Positions 8,345-17,647 of a DNA stretch of 64,000 nt are shown piece after piece; the first letter of the stretch is position 1, and each line of letters begins with the position of its first letter. A program made the position numbers and the translations under genes. The notes below the pieces were generated by a model. The model saw nothing but the letters and a program-made list of their open reading frames with translations. It was not told the DNA's origin and did no database searches. This DNA comes from UBA721 sp002705165 (GTDB lineage: Bacteria; Planctomycetota; Planctomycetia; Pirellulales; Pirellulaceae), in contig JBJLEF010000001.1 in assembly GCA_045565995.1 (NCBI GenBank), positions 2,170,001-2,234,000 on the forward strand, given 5' to 3'.

Positions 8345-9487
8345 ATGGCTGATAAAGACTTAACAGTTGAAGAGATTCTGCTTCGGTGCCGTCAGTTGGA
8401 TGGAGAGGGTGGTTCCGCTCCTGCTCCTGAAGCGGAAGCTCCTGTAGAAGTTCCGGCTGAGGAAGTTGTAGCAGAACCGGCATCGGCGCCTGCGCCGATA
8501 GACCCTTCCGGTATGTCGGTGGCTGATATGTTGGCAGCTGCTCGCGCGAGTGCTTCCGGTGAAGAGGATGCATCTGTAGAGGTTGCAGCCGAGCCTGCTC
8601 CTCTTGATCCTTCCAAGATGTCGGTGGCCGACATGTTGGCAGCAGCTCGAACAAGTGCCTCTGGTGAATCAGCGGCGGCTCCTAAGGCTTCCGCAACACC
8701 CAAGCCGGTGGCCTCAAAGGTTGCTGCACCAGCTGCGGCTAAAAAGGAATCGCCGGTTACTCAGACTGGGCCGCGTGACACAGCCAGTATTCTTGCGGCC
8801 GCTCGTAAGGGGGCTCAGCGTGGGCCGCAACGAGTGGAAGACGCAGTCAAGACGGCCGAAGAGGAAGTTGTAAAGCCAGCGGGTAAGCCGCCGATCGAAT
8901 TGCCTCCTGCCCCGCGGCGTGAAGATTTCCTGCCGCCAAAGCCAGCTCCGGTTGTAGCGGATGCCACGGATCGACGTAGTTTCTTTGGCGCCACGGTAGG
9001 TGTTCTTTTTGGTGCTCCTTTGGCAGTTGGTTTTACCTCAATGGCGATCACCAGCTTGCTTTGGTTGTTGGGGCTTGCTCGATTCATGTTCCCGAATGTG
9101 TTGACTGAGCCGCCTACTAAATTCAAAGTTGGATTCCCTGACGCGTATGCCCCTGGTCAGGTTGAAGCGAAATATAAAGCACAGTTTGGTGTTTGGGTTG
9201 TGCGTTACGAATATGAAGGTGAGGCACAGATTTATGCACTTAAATCGGTTTGTACCCACCTTGGATGTACACCTAACTGGCTGGAAGGTGAGCAGAAGTT
9301 TAAGTGCCCATGTCATGGTAGTGGTTTCTACAAGGATGGGGTTAACTTCGAAGGACCTGCTCCGCGACCGCTGGAGCGATATGCCATTCGGCTTTCAGGT
9401 GACGGCCAGTTGGAAGTAGATAAGAGTACCAAGTTTAATGAAGAGTTGGGTCAGTGGGCTGACTCCAGTTCTTATGTGAGCGTTTAG
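8345..9487 (+). CDS. Rieske iron-sulfur protein of the bc complex with a long repetitive cytoplasmic arm
   Basis: This 380-residue Rieske subunit passes electrons from quinol to a c-type carrier. The [2Fe-2S] motifs are CTHLGC at 303-308 and CPCHG at 321-325. A Tat-like RRSFFG at 210-215 opens the single membrane helix (about 212-245), as expected for a Rieske protein. Ahead of it lie about 208 residues rich in Ala, Pro and Glu. They contain repeats of a short helix: LTVEEILLRCR (6-16), MSVADMLAAARASASGE (57-73), MSVADMLAAARTSASGE (92-108) and TASILAAARKG (146-156). Normal bacterial Rieske proteins are less than half this length, so the arm is an added cytoplasmic module of unknown role. It is the first gene of the locus, 46 bp before cytochrome b. 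Confidence 0.92.
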   Translation: MADKDLTVEEILLRCRQLDGEGGSAPAPEAEAPVEVPAEEVVAEPASAPAPIDPSGMSVADMLAAARASASGEEDASVEVAAEPAPLDPSKMSVADMLAAARTSASGESAAAPKASATPKPVASKVAAPAAAKKESPVTQTGPRDTASILAAARKGAQRGPQRVEDAVKTAEEEVVKPAGKPPIELPPAPRREDFLPPKPAPVVADATDRRSFFGATVGVLFGAPLAVGFTSMAITSLLWLLGLARFMFPNVLTEPPTKFKVGFPDAYAPGQVEAKYKAQFGVWVVRYEYEGEAQIYALKSVCTHLGCTPNWLEGEQKFKCPCHGSGFYKDGVNFEGPAPRPLERYAIRLSGDGQLEVDKSTKFNEELGQWADSSSYVSV

Positions 9488-9533
9488 TAACTAGTTTGTG
9501 GCACCTTAGAGTTTGATACAGGTTAATTGATCA

Positions 9534-10310
9534 ATGCCTTCACTCGGTGATATTATTCGGAACTCTCAGATCTGGAAGAGTATCTTTCGGCACCCGGCTC
9601 CCGTGGACCGGCGTAACCGAATCGTCGTTATGCTGACGAACTTCTTCCTTCATCTTCACCCTGTTTCTGCCAAGAAGCAGGGGATTGCTCTTAGCTACAC
9701 TTGGTGTATGGGTGGGGTTACGTTTTTCCTGTTTTTGGTGGAAACCATCACCGGTGTTTTGTTGATGTTTTACTATCGCCCAACGATTGAGTGGGCGTAT
9801 ACCGACATATTAACGCTCAGAGATGCGACTTCCTTAGGATTGCTGCGCGAATTGCATCGCTGGGGGGCCCATGCGATGGTGATTACCGTCTGGTTGCATA
9901 TGTACCGGGTATTTCTCACGGGAAGCTACAAGCCGCCCCGGGAGTTTAACTGGGTGGTCGGGGTGATACTGCTGCTACTTACCTTGCTGATGTCATTTAC
10001 AGGCTATTTGCTGCCGTGGGATCAGTTGGCTATTTGGGCTATTACAGTGGGGTCGAACATGGCTCGCGCGACTCCTTTCCTCGGGTATGAGGGGCCGGGG
10101 GCTCAACTGCTTACCGTGGGGGGCATTGATATGATTACGAATGCCTCCGATGCAAGATTCGGGCTACTTGGTGCTCGATTCGTGGGAGAAGAAACATTAA
10201 ATCGTTTTTATGTGTTGCATTGTATCGCTATCCCGTTGGGTGTGGCATTGCTTCTGGCAATCCACTTTTGGCGAGTCCGTAAGGACGGTGGTATCAGTGG
10301 GCCAATGTAA
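9534..10310 (+). CDS. Cytochrome b, N-terminal half (b6-type)
   Basis: A 258-residue, four-helix cytochrome b that binds two b haems in the quinol-oxidising complex. Axial histidines are H108/H122 (14 apart) and H229/H244 (15 apart). The longer second spacing is the signature of cytochrome b6 rather than mitochondrial-type cytochrome b. The C-terminal half is a separate gene, also as in b6f-like complexes. It lies between the Rieske gene and the C-terminal half. Confidence 0.93.
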   Translation: MPSLGDIIRNSQIWKSIFRHPAPVDRRNRIVVMLTNFFLHLHPVSAKKQGIALSYTWCMGGVTFFLFLVETITGVLLMFYYRPTIEWAYTDILTLRDATSLGLLRELHRWGAHAMVITVWLHMYRVFLTGSYKPPREFNWVVGVILLLLTLLMSFTGYLLPWDQLAIWAITVGSNMARATPFLGYEGPGAQLLTVGGIDMITNASDARFGLLGARFVGEETLNRFYVLHCIAIPLGVALLLAIHFWRVRKDGGISGPM

Positions 10311-10393
10311 TTGTGGAATTAACCTGATTTATTAATGCATGAATAATGCTGGTCTGATTTGTAGGGCTGGCAACTAGAAATAAAAAGCACGTT

Positions 10394-11749
10394 ATGCACG
10401 GTATAACATACGAAGAATTTCTGTCCCAGTTGAGCGGGTTCCTTTGCGGGTACTACGTACTGATTGCTGCGATGAACGGACTGTTCGCTTTCTATAGATG
10501 GAAGCAAAAGGGAGAGTCGAAACAGGCGTTGGGCTGGTCTGGACTTGCAATCGTGACGCTAGTCCTTGCAGCGATGGTTGCCAGTGGTAATAAGAATATC
10601 ATTGGATACATTTCATTTAATGAAACGATCAAGGGGCTGCTTGATAGTCTCATGTCCCCTACGACCTACTCGTTAGGTTCGCTTGTGATCTTGTTGGTAA
10701 TGTTCCAGTTTCGGGAAGTTCTGGTTCGGCCAAATATTGCCTGGTTAGGGCTTAATGGGATGATGCTCTTTATGGGCCTTTCCATGGCCGATTCAGACTT
10801 TGCCGCGATTGTCACGAAGCCTGATAATGTGCCGATTGTTGGCTTGATCTTCCTGTTGGCATTTTTCACCTGGTTGGCAACCTCGAAGGCTGTGGAAAAT
10901 GACAGACGCATTGCTAATGGTGAATTACCTTTGGAAGCGACGGAAACTGAGCGGGAGAAAGTGCTCGTTTGGCCGGACTTGGTTTATACCGAATTGATTT
11001 GCATGGTGGCTTTGACGGCCTTGCTGTTGTTGTGGGCGATTGTGCTGCAGGCCCCGCTTGAAGAACCTGCCAGTGCGGTCAAGACTCCTAATCCGTCGAA
11101 AGCCCCATGGTATTTCCTCGGATTGCAGGAAATGCTTGTCTATTATGACCCGTGGATGGCTGGTGTGGTACTGCCAAGTATGATTGTTGCCGGTCTCATG
11201 GCGATTCCGTACATCGACTTTAACAAAAAAGGAAATGGTTACTACACCATTAATGAACGTAAGTTTGCCTATCTGACCTTCCAGTTTGGATTTTTGGTCT
11301 TATGGGTCACGCTGATCATTATGGGGACGTTTCTTCGCGGTCCGAACTGGAATTTCTTTGGGTTCTATGAGTACTGGGACTCCCATGCTGTTGAAGCAAT
11401 GAATAATGTCGATTTATCTCAGTATGTCTGGGTCGAAATGTTGGGCCAGCCATTGCCGAAGCCAGATCCTCAAGCACCGTTCCTTACGAAGGTTTTCGTG
11501 ATCGCTCAGCGAGAGTGTGTTGGAATTATCCTGTTGATTGGATACTTTGCCATTTTGCCGCCCCTGCTGGCATTGTGGGATAAGAAACGCTTGTTTCAGC
11601 CGATGTACAAACGTATGGGATTGATTCGTTATATGGTGATGACGAATCTGATGCTCTGGATGGCCTTGCTGCCCATCAAGATGCTCGCCCGTTGGGTATT
11701 AAGTATGAAATACTTTATCTCGATTCCCGAGTATTTTATTAACTTCTAG
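10394..11749 (+). CDS. Cytochrome b C-terminal (subunit IV-like) protein with extra membrane helices
   Basis: Residues from about 190 match cytochrome b C-terminal/subunit IV proteins. The Qo-site motif normally PEWY reads APWY here (237-240, in KAPWYFLGLQEML), lacking the acidic residue. Subunit IV is normally about 160 residues; this protein has 451. About 185 residues with roughly five hydrophobic helices precede the conserved part, and further hydrophobic helices (about 293-312, 375-392, 410-430) follow. The added helices are not explained by the family. The ATG at 10394 follows an AT-rich 83-bp gap with a weak ribosome site. Confidence 0.85.
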   Translation: MHGITYEEFLSQLSGFLCGYYVLIAAMNGLFAFYRWKQKGESKQALGWSGLAIVTLVLAAMVASGNKNIIGYISFNETIKGLLDSLMSPTTYSLGSLVILLVMFQFREVLVRPNIAWLGLNGMMLFMGLSMADSDFAAIVTKPDNVPIVGLIFLLAFFTWLATSKAVENDRRIANGELPLEATETEREKVLVWPDLVYTELICMVALTALLLLWAIVLQAPLEEPASAVKTPNPSKAPWYFLGLQEMLVYYDPWMAGVVLPSMIVAGLMAIPYIDFNKKGNGYYTINERKFAYLTFQFGFLVLWVTLIIMGTFLRGPNWNFFGFYEYWDSHAVEAMNNVDLSQYVWVEMLGQPLPKPDPQAPFLTKVFVIAQRECVGIILLIGYFAILPPLLALWDKKRLFQPMYKRMGLIRYMVMTNLMLWMALLPIKMLARWVLSMKYFISIPEYFINF

Positions 11750-11824
11750 TGAACCGAATTTCGGATTCGATTCGTAACTATATAAAGACTTAGCACTGTA
11801 AGAGAAAGCAGAAGTAGACTAACA

Positions 11825-14800
11825 ATGCCTGCAACTGACAAAACAGTACGCGACATCAAGAAGATGCATGTGATTTTTGCCGTCACGTCAGTCATCTTGG
11901 TGTTCTCCACGGTTTGGATGTTCTGGAAAGACCACGATCGCCCGTGGAAAGAATACCAGAAGGAAGCTCGAGCGATTGACCTTACGGTTAGTCAGTGGCG
12001 ATTGATGGAAAGTCAGACTGCGGATGTGCTGGGCCGTTTGGAAGTGGCTAAAAGCGGGCTTGAGAATGCGAAAGGGAGCACCACGGAAGGTGTGGAAGTT
12101 GTAGACGAGTTTTTAGAGTTTTTGGGCAAGACGGAATCTCTGAAAGCGGCCGAAGGTGATCCGGAAGCTAGTGGGGCTATGGAATTGGCAGCACTTATTA
12201 CGGCCGATTTTGTACAAGATTTGGAAGACGCCAAGTCAGTATGGCAGCGTGATGATGAAGATAGGCAGCCGGAAGAACAGATCGCAGCTCGTGAAGCGAT
12301 GGCCTTCGCTTTAAGTGAAGCCGTTCGCTTGCTGAAAGCTAAAGAGGATAAGATTCTTTCCGATACGAAGTTCAAAAGAGCTAACCGGGATGAAACGGCA
12401 TCGCAATTGGGTATTGCGTTTAGTGCTAACGATGAAGACGGACAGTCGCGTCTTAAAGATAAATTGGAAGAGATCCTTGAAAATCCAGCTGACGGCTTAA
12501 ATGCCTATGAATTGAAGTATGAAAAGGCAACGTACTTTCGTCGTCAATTGGGAGCAATTGCCAATAAATTTCAGGCTTCGGTTCGTGAATCGCAAAAAGC
12601 TCTTGATGAAGTGAATGCCGATAAAGTGCGTCTGAATGATGCCATCAGTACTAGTCATTCAGCATTATGGGAAGGCAAGTGGCTGGGGAAGGCCTGGTTG
12701 GAACTTCCGATCCTTGATGCTTTCAATGGGCCTTTGGATATTGATAACCTTTGGAGCGATGATCTTGAGCAGGATTATAACTTTAAGAAGGTTCGTCGTT
12801 TTGATCGTTGTACAACTTGTCATCAAATGATGGAGAAATCCGTCCCCGGCCAGGCTACAGAACCTGGTTTTGTATCCGACCGAATGATCGAGATTGTCCT
12901 GCAGGTTCCGCCGACGGCACTCCAGGATAGGATTGGCAATGATGGCAGCGTCGAAGCTGATGATGAAGGCAATCCTCTGCAGGAATTGCGACCGATTGGT
13001 GGGAAAGCCCAGGAGCGTCAGCAGTCGTTGGCTGAGTACGGATATGGTTTGCGGTTCTCACCGAGAGGACTTTATAGTGCAGACGATGTCACCATCTCCT
13101 ATGTCGCTCCAAACTCAGTGGCCAAGAAAGCTGAAATTGTTGAAGCTCTCAATCTGGATGAAGAATTCTCGGGTGAAGAGATTCTAAAGGCATTATTGCA
13201 GTCTGAAACCGATGCGAGCCCGATCAAGAACAGTACGCTTGCGCGGCACACTCGTGCAGGGCTGGAGGTCGGTGACGTCATTGTGAGTGTTGATGGTGAC
13301 CCTGTGGTTAATCCTGACGTAGTAGCGGCACGTCTGCTTGATGTTCAGCAGGATGCATCCAAAACCGAACTGAAGCTTGTTGTGCGACGAGGTATTGGGC
13401 ACCCATTTGCCAGCCATCCTCGACTTGACCTTTTCGTTGGTTCGCTCAGCCCCCATAAGGTATCCGATTTTGCTTGTACAATTTGTCATGAAGGGCAGGG
13501 AAGTGCGACGGAATTTAAGTGGGCATCACACATGCCTGACAGTGAATTGGACCGTAAGCGTTGGATGGAAGAGCATGGTTGGTTTGATAATCATCACTGG
13601 ATTTACCCGCAGCATCCAAAACGTTTTATTGAGTCGACCTGTTTGAAATGCCATCACAATGTTACTGAGCTTGAGCCGAGCCTCAAATTTCCAGAAGCTC
13701 CTGCTCCTAAGGTTGTTCGTGGGTATAACACGATCCGAAAGTTTGGTTGTTTTGGCTGCCACGAAATGAATGGTTATGCCGGCGCAGATAAACGTGTTGG
13801 TCCGGATCTGCGATTAGAGCCTAACTATTTTGCGGCGGCCCTGCAGTTGCAGGCACAGGATGGCTTTAGTGGGCTCGGTGAACAAGCTCATAAGCTCGCT
13901 GGGCAGTTGGCTGCTCACCCGGAAGATCGTCAGACACGTTATGACCTCGTCAGCGTACTCGAAGCCGATGCAGCTTCGGAAGAACCAAAGCTAGACAGTG
14001 CTGAAAGCTCTCGTTTGGCCGGTGTGCTTGCTGACATTGAAGCTCCCGGGGTTCTGCGAAAAGCGGGGCCAAGTTTGCGTTACGTAGCGAAGAAAAATAG
14101 TGATCAGTTTTTATACGACTGGATCTCTGATCCGCAGAACTTCCGCCCAAGTAGCCGCATGCCCAGGTTTTTCAATTTGCACGCTCACTTCAGTGAACCA
14201 CTAAATGAATCCGACGCTGCAGCTAAGGAATTCGAAAAAGTCGAAATCTTGGGTATGGTCGAATATCTGAAAGCCTACTCACAAGGGTTTGAGTACCTGC
14301 TGCCTCAAGCTGATGTTGAAGGTGATGTTGCCCGCGGTAAAATCGCCTTTCAGGAACGAGGTTGCTTGGCATGTCATAGTCACAACGATCCCCAGTTGGC
14401 GGAGATAGAAAAGTTTCGAGCGCCAGATGAATTTGTACAAGGTCCGGATTTGTCTGACCTGGGTGGTAAATTTGCAGGTTTTGCTGACGCCGGTAAATGG
14501 TTGTATAGTTGGATCAAAGAGCCAACAAAGTATCATGCTCGTACGGTCATGCCGGACTTGTTTATCGATGTTGAAATTGTTAAAGATGCCGACGGTAATG
14601 AAACCGTCGTCGATCCGGTTCTTGATATCGTGACTTATCTGCTAGGTGAAGGATTGGACTGGGATGTAGCTGATGGAGAATTCTCTTTAGCGGCTGTCCA
14701 GGAAGGTGGAAGCCTGAGTCAGTCGATGGAAGACTTACTTTTAGTAAATCTGTCTGATTCCTTCTATGAAGCAGTCGCTAAAGAATATTCCCAAAAGGGG

Positions 14801-16660
14801 ATTCCAGCCGGTGCTTCAGGTATTAAAGTCGCCGAAGAAGAATTGCGACGCGATACTTCGACGGTTCTCGATGTTGACACCAAGCTGATTTACATCGGAC
14901 GTAAGGCGTTAGGTAAATATGGATGTTATGGGTGCCATGATATCCCAGGGTTTGAAGACGCGAAGCCCATTGGTGCGGGACTTGCTGACTGGGGGCGAAA
15001 AGATCCATCTAAACTGGCGTTTGAGCACATTGCCGAATATGTTCATGGTGATGAACATGGCGATGATGAACATGGCGATGATGAACATGGCGATGATGGA
15101 CATGCTGATGATGGACATGCTGATGATCATGAGCATGCGGAACGTGACGTTCGGTTAAGTCGATATGATGATGAGCTGAGTGATTTCTATGGTCAGCAGT
15201 TGCACTCTCATAATCGTACGGGCTTTATTTATCAAAAGCTTCGCGAACCGCGTTCATACGATTATCACAAGACAGATGGTATTGAGTATAACGCTCGTCT
15301 TCGTATGCCTCTCTTCCCGTTCAGCACGGAAGACCGTGAAGCTGTTATCACCTTTGTGCTTGGGTTAATAGCTGATCCGCCGCGAACCAAGTATCTGTAT
15401 CAGCCAGATTCGCGTGCGAAAGCGTTGATTGAAGGTAAGCAGGTGATCGACAAGTACAATTGTGCCGGTTGTCATATTCTGGAAGCTGAGAAATGGACAC
15501 TCGATATGACCGAAGATCAACTTGGAACTTTGTTGGCACAGCATGTGGATCTGACGAAAGAGTATCCCTTTATGGTTCCTCCCTATAGTCAGGAGGAAAT
15601 TGATGCGGCCGGTCAGTCCAACGATCGTGACCGAACCGTGGGGACAATTGCTGGGATGCCAACGGTTGGTAATTCCGGCTTGGCCTCAGCGACGGATGCG
15701 GAATTTGGTGACCCGATTGATGAATATCTCGAAGATCCATTCCAGCTGAAGGGTGTTGGGGAGTTGCAATTCCAGTTGTGGACAGCAAGCCCATTAAAGG
15801 GTGGAATTGCCGCATCCGGGTCTAATGTTTCACGGATTCAGCCAGCCGCTGTGGCAAATCGTTCCAATGCGTATGGAGGAGTCCTTTCGAGATATTTGTT
15901 GCCCTACGTGACACAGCGAGAGAGGTTGTCAAATCCTCAGGCGAAAGGTTCAGAAAGCTGGGCCTGGGTCGCTCCGCCTTTAGTGGGCGAAGGTGCAAAA
16001 GTACAGAACCAATGGTTCCATGACTTCCTGCTGGAACCTTATAGTATTCGGCCGGCAGTTGTATTGCGAATGCCCAAATTCAATATGTCGAGTGACGAAG
16101 CAACTAAGATTGTTAATTACTTTGCCGCTCGTGATAACGCGATTTACCCCTATGAACACGATTATCGTGTGAATGGCGATCACTTAGCGGAAGCGGACGC
16201 GGCATACGTTAATCGTAATGAAGGTACTCAACCTGGTGATCGTCTTGCTGATGCGATGCAGATAGTCGTGAGTCAGGACTACTGTGTGAAATGTCATGCT
16301 GTCGCTGACTTTATGCCAAATGGAACGCCTAAAGGGCTCGCACCAGATCTTGGTCTGGTGCACAAACGGTTGCGAGCAGATTACGTAAAACGTTGGATCG
16401 CAAAACCTAATGCAATTTTACCTTATACCGCGATGCCGGTGATTGTACCGTACGATAGTACCCAAGAGCACTTGGGTGCGATTCAGACTTATAAACTGTT
16501 TCATGGTAATAGTCCGGAGACGGTAAATGCTTTGGTGGACCTACTGATGAATTTTGACAACTATGCAAAAGATCGTGCATCGGTTGCCAAATTAGTGGAA
16601 GAAGCCAAAGCGGCTAAAGAAGCAGCAGCAGCGGCAGCCGCTGCTGCCTCGGAGGAGTAA
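11825..16660 (+). CDS. Giant membrane-anchored octahaem cytochrome c with PDZ-like domain
   Basis: A 1611-residue protein with eight CxxCH haem motifs: 329-333 (CTTCH), 551-555 (CTICH), 606-610 (CLKCH), 642-646 (CFGCH), 847-851 (CLACH), 1034-1038 (CYGCH), 1213-1217 (CAGCH) and 1487-1491 (CVKCH). An N-terminal helix (about 13-35) anchors it. A charged region that looks coiled-coil (about 40-290) follows. A PDZ-like segment (about 470-525, GLEVGDVIVSVDGDPV) lies between haems 1 and 2. Residues about 1074-1105 are a His/Asp-rich tandem repeat. The last haem domains look like class I cytochrome c, with RMPKFN and AMPVIVP as possible Met ligands. The C-terminus is Lys/Ala/Glu-rich. Its place between cytochrome b and the cupredoxins suggests it replaces cytochrome c1 and wires the complex toward the oxidase; that is inference. 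Confidence 0.88.
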   Translation: MPATDKTVRDIKKMHVIFAVTSVILVFSTVWMFWKDHDRPWKEYQKEARAIDLTVSQWRLMESQTADVLGRLEVAKSGLENAKGSTTEGVEVVDEFLEFLGKTESLKAAEGDPEASGAMELAALITADFVQDLEDAKSVWQRDDEDRQPEEQIAAREAMAFALSEAVRLLKAKEDKILSDTKFKRANRDETASQLGIAFSANDEDGQSRLKDKLEEILENPADGLNAYELKYEKATYFRRQLGAIANKFQASVRESQKALDEVNADKVRLNDAISTSHSALWEGKWLGKAWLELPILDAFNGPLDIDNLWSDDLEQDYNFKKVRRFDRCTTCHQMMEKSVPGQATEPGFVSDRMIEIVLQVPPTALQDRIGNDGSVEADDEGNPLQELRPIGGKAQERQQSLAEYGYGLRFSPRGLYSADDVTISYVAPNSVAKKAEIVEALNLDEEFSGEEILKALLQSETDASPIKNSTLARHTRAGLEVGDVIVSVDGDPVVNPDVVAARLLDVQQDASKTELKLVVRRGIGHPFASHPRLDLFVGSLSPHKVSDFACTICHEGQGSATEFKWASHMPDSELDRKRWMEEHGWFDNHHWIYPQHPKRFIESTCLKCHHNVTELEPSLKFPEAPAPKVVRGYNTIRKFGCFGCHEMNGYAGADKRVGPDLRLEPNYFAAALQLQAQDGFSGLGEQAHKLAGQLAAHPEDRQTRYDLVSVLEADAASEEPKLDSAESSRLAGVLADIEAPGVLRKAGPSLRYVAKKNSDQFLYDWISDPQNFRPSSRMPRFFNLHAHFSEPLNESDAAAKEFEKVEILGMVEYLKAYSQGFEYLLPQADVEGDVARGKIAFQERGCLACHSHNDPQLAEIEKFRAPDEFVQGPDLSDLGGKFAGFADAGKWLYSWIKEPTKYHARTVMPDLFIDVEIVKDADGNETVVDPVLDIVTYLLGEGLDWDVADGEFSLAAVQEGGSLSQSMEDLLLVNLSDSFYEAVAKEYSQKGIPAGASGIKVAEEELRRDTSTVLDVDTKLIYIGRKALGKYGCYGCHDIPGFEDAKPIGAGLADWGRKDPSKLAFEHIAEYVHGDEHGDDEHGDDEHGDDGHADDGHADDHEHAERDVRLSRYDDELSDFYGQQLHSHNRTGFIYQKLREPRSYDYHKTDGIEYNARLRMPLFPFSTEDREAVITFVLGLIADPPRTKYLYQPDSRAKALIEGKQVIDKYNCAGCHILEAEKWTLDMTEDQLGTLLAQHVDLTKEYPFMVPPYSQEEIDAAGQSNDRDRTVGTIAGMPTVGNSGLASATDAEFGDPIDEYLEDPFQLKGVGELQFQLWTASPLKGGIAASGSNVSRIQPAAVANRSNAYGGVLSRYLLPYVTQRERLSNPQAKGSESWAWVAPPLVGEGAKVQNQWFHDFLLEPYSIRPAVVLRMPKFNMSSDEATKIVNYFAARDNAIYPYEHDYRVNGDHLAEADAAYVNRNEGTQPGDRLADAMQIVVSQDYCVKCHAVADFMPNGTPKGLAPDLGLVHKRLRADYVKRWIAKPNAILPYTAMPVIVPYDSTQEHLGAIQTYKLFHGNSPETVNALVDLLMNFDNYAKDRASVAKLVEEAKAAKEAAAAAAAAASEE
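15044..15137 (+). repeat. In-frame tandem repeat encoding a His/Asp-rich tract
   Basis: A 15-base unit (gatgaacatggcgat and close variants) repeats in tandem inside the octahaem gene, coding for HGDDE/HADDG-type pentapeptides. The near-identical codons suggest recent slippage expansion. Confidence 0.85.
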
Positions 16661-16823
16661 TAAGATACCTTTAATCGGGATGCAGGCCAAAACGATTCCG
16701 CTTGTATCCTCCCGCCTATTAGAAAATCCTGCCCTTTGGGGTAGGTGCTGGCTCAGGACGAGCTAGATTAAATTTGCGGCGTTGCCAAAGAATGGTGTAT
16801 AGACCGTGGAATCGGAGAAAAAA

Positions 16824-17603
16824 ATGAAAAACTTAAGAACCTTAATTTTAGCCCTGACGGGTATTGTGTTACTGTCCAGCTCAAGCATGGCTCAGGGGTG
16901 GGGTAACGTTCAATTTAAATTTACCTATGGTGGTGAATATGCAGCTCCACCAAAGATTGCGGTTACACGTGATGCTGCGATCTGTGGTAAATTTGGCCTG
17001 GTGGATGAGTCACTGGTAGTAAACCCTGAAACCAAGGGGATTGCGAACGTGATTGTGTTCTATCGTGATCGTACTCCGGCCAAGATTCATCCCTCCTACA
17101 ACGATACTCTGGAAGCACCGGTTGTCGTAGACAATGTTAAATGTCGTTTCGAGCCTCGAGTGACGTCGGTCTGGACAAAGCGAAAGATCAATTTTAAAAA
17201 CAGTGACCCTGTGGGCCATAATGTGAAGGTTGACACCTTTTTTAATCCGGTGATCAATCCAATTTTGCCGTCAGGCGCGAAAATAAGTCAGTCGTATTCT
17301 ATGGAAGAGCGTCTGCCTACCAAGGTCAGTTGCTCCATTCACCCCTGGATGACCGGTTGGATTGTTGTTCGTAACGACCCCTACATTGGTGTCAGTGATA
17401 AAGATGGAAATCTGGAAATCAAAAATCTTCCGGCGGGTGAATTTGAGTTCCAGATTTGGCAGGAAAAAGCCGGCTATATTCAGCAGGTTACACAGGATGG
17501 TGAGACGGTTGAATGGGCTCGCGGTCGTGTGAAAATTAAAATTGAAGATGGCAAGACTACTGACTTTGGAACCATTGTCATTGGTGCAGATCAGTTCAAA
17601 TAA
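16824..17603 (+). CDS. Exported cupredoxin-domain protein 1
   Basis: A 259-residue protein with a Sec signal peptide (cleavage likely after SSSMA, residue 23). It carries a plastocyanin-like type 1 copper site: H132 (DPVGHN), C170, H173 and M176 in CSIHPWM. A C-terminal region with KDGNLEIKNLPAGEF resembles the carboxypeptidase-regulatory-like fold that often follows this cupredoxin type. ATG 16824 is chosen because GGAG lies seven bases upstream and the signal peptide starts there; a GTG at 16806 is less likely. It may be a copper electron carrier between the bc complex and the oxidase. It sits 44 bp before a relative. Confidence 0.85.
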   Translation: MKNLRTLILALTGIVLLSSSSMAQGWGNVQFKFTYGGEYAAPPKIAVTRDAAICGKFGLVDESLVVNPETKGIANVIVFYRDRTPAKIHPSYNDTLEAPVVVDNVKCRFEPRVTSVWTKRKINFKNSDPVGHNVKVDTFFNPVINPILPSGAKISQSYSMEERLPTKVSCSIHPWMTGWIVVRNDPYIGVSDKDGNLEIKNLPAGEFEFQIWQEKAGYIQQVTQDGETVEWARGRVKIKIEDGKTTDFGTIVIGADQFK

Positions 17604-17647
17604 TCATTGCTTTGAGAACAGCCGTTCTGAAGTGTTGGGAATTGAAA

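Noticed and set aside
14909..15136. Minus-strand open frame with repetitive MSIISMSIIAMF-type product
   Set aside because: It is the complement of the His/Asp tandem repeat in the octahaem gene, with no ribosome site and low-complexity composition.
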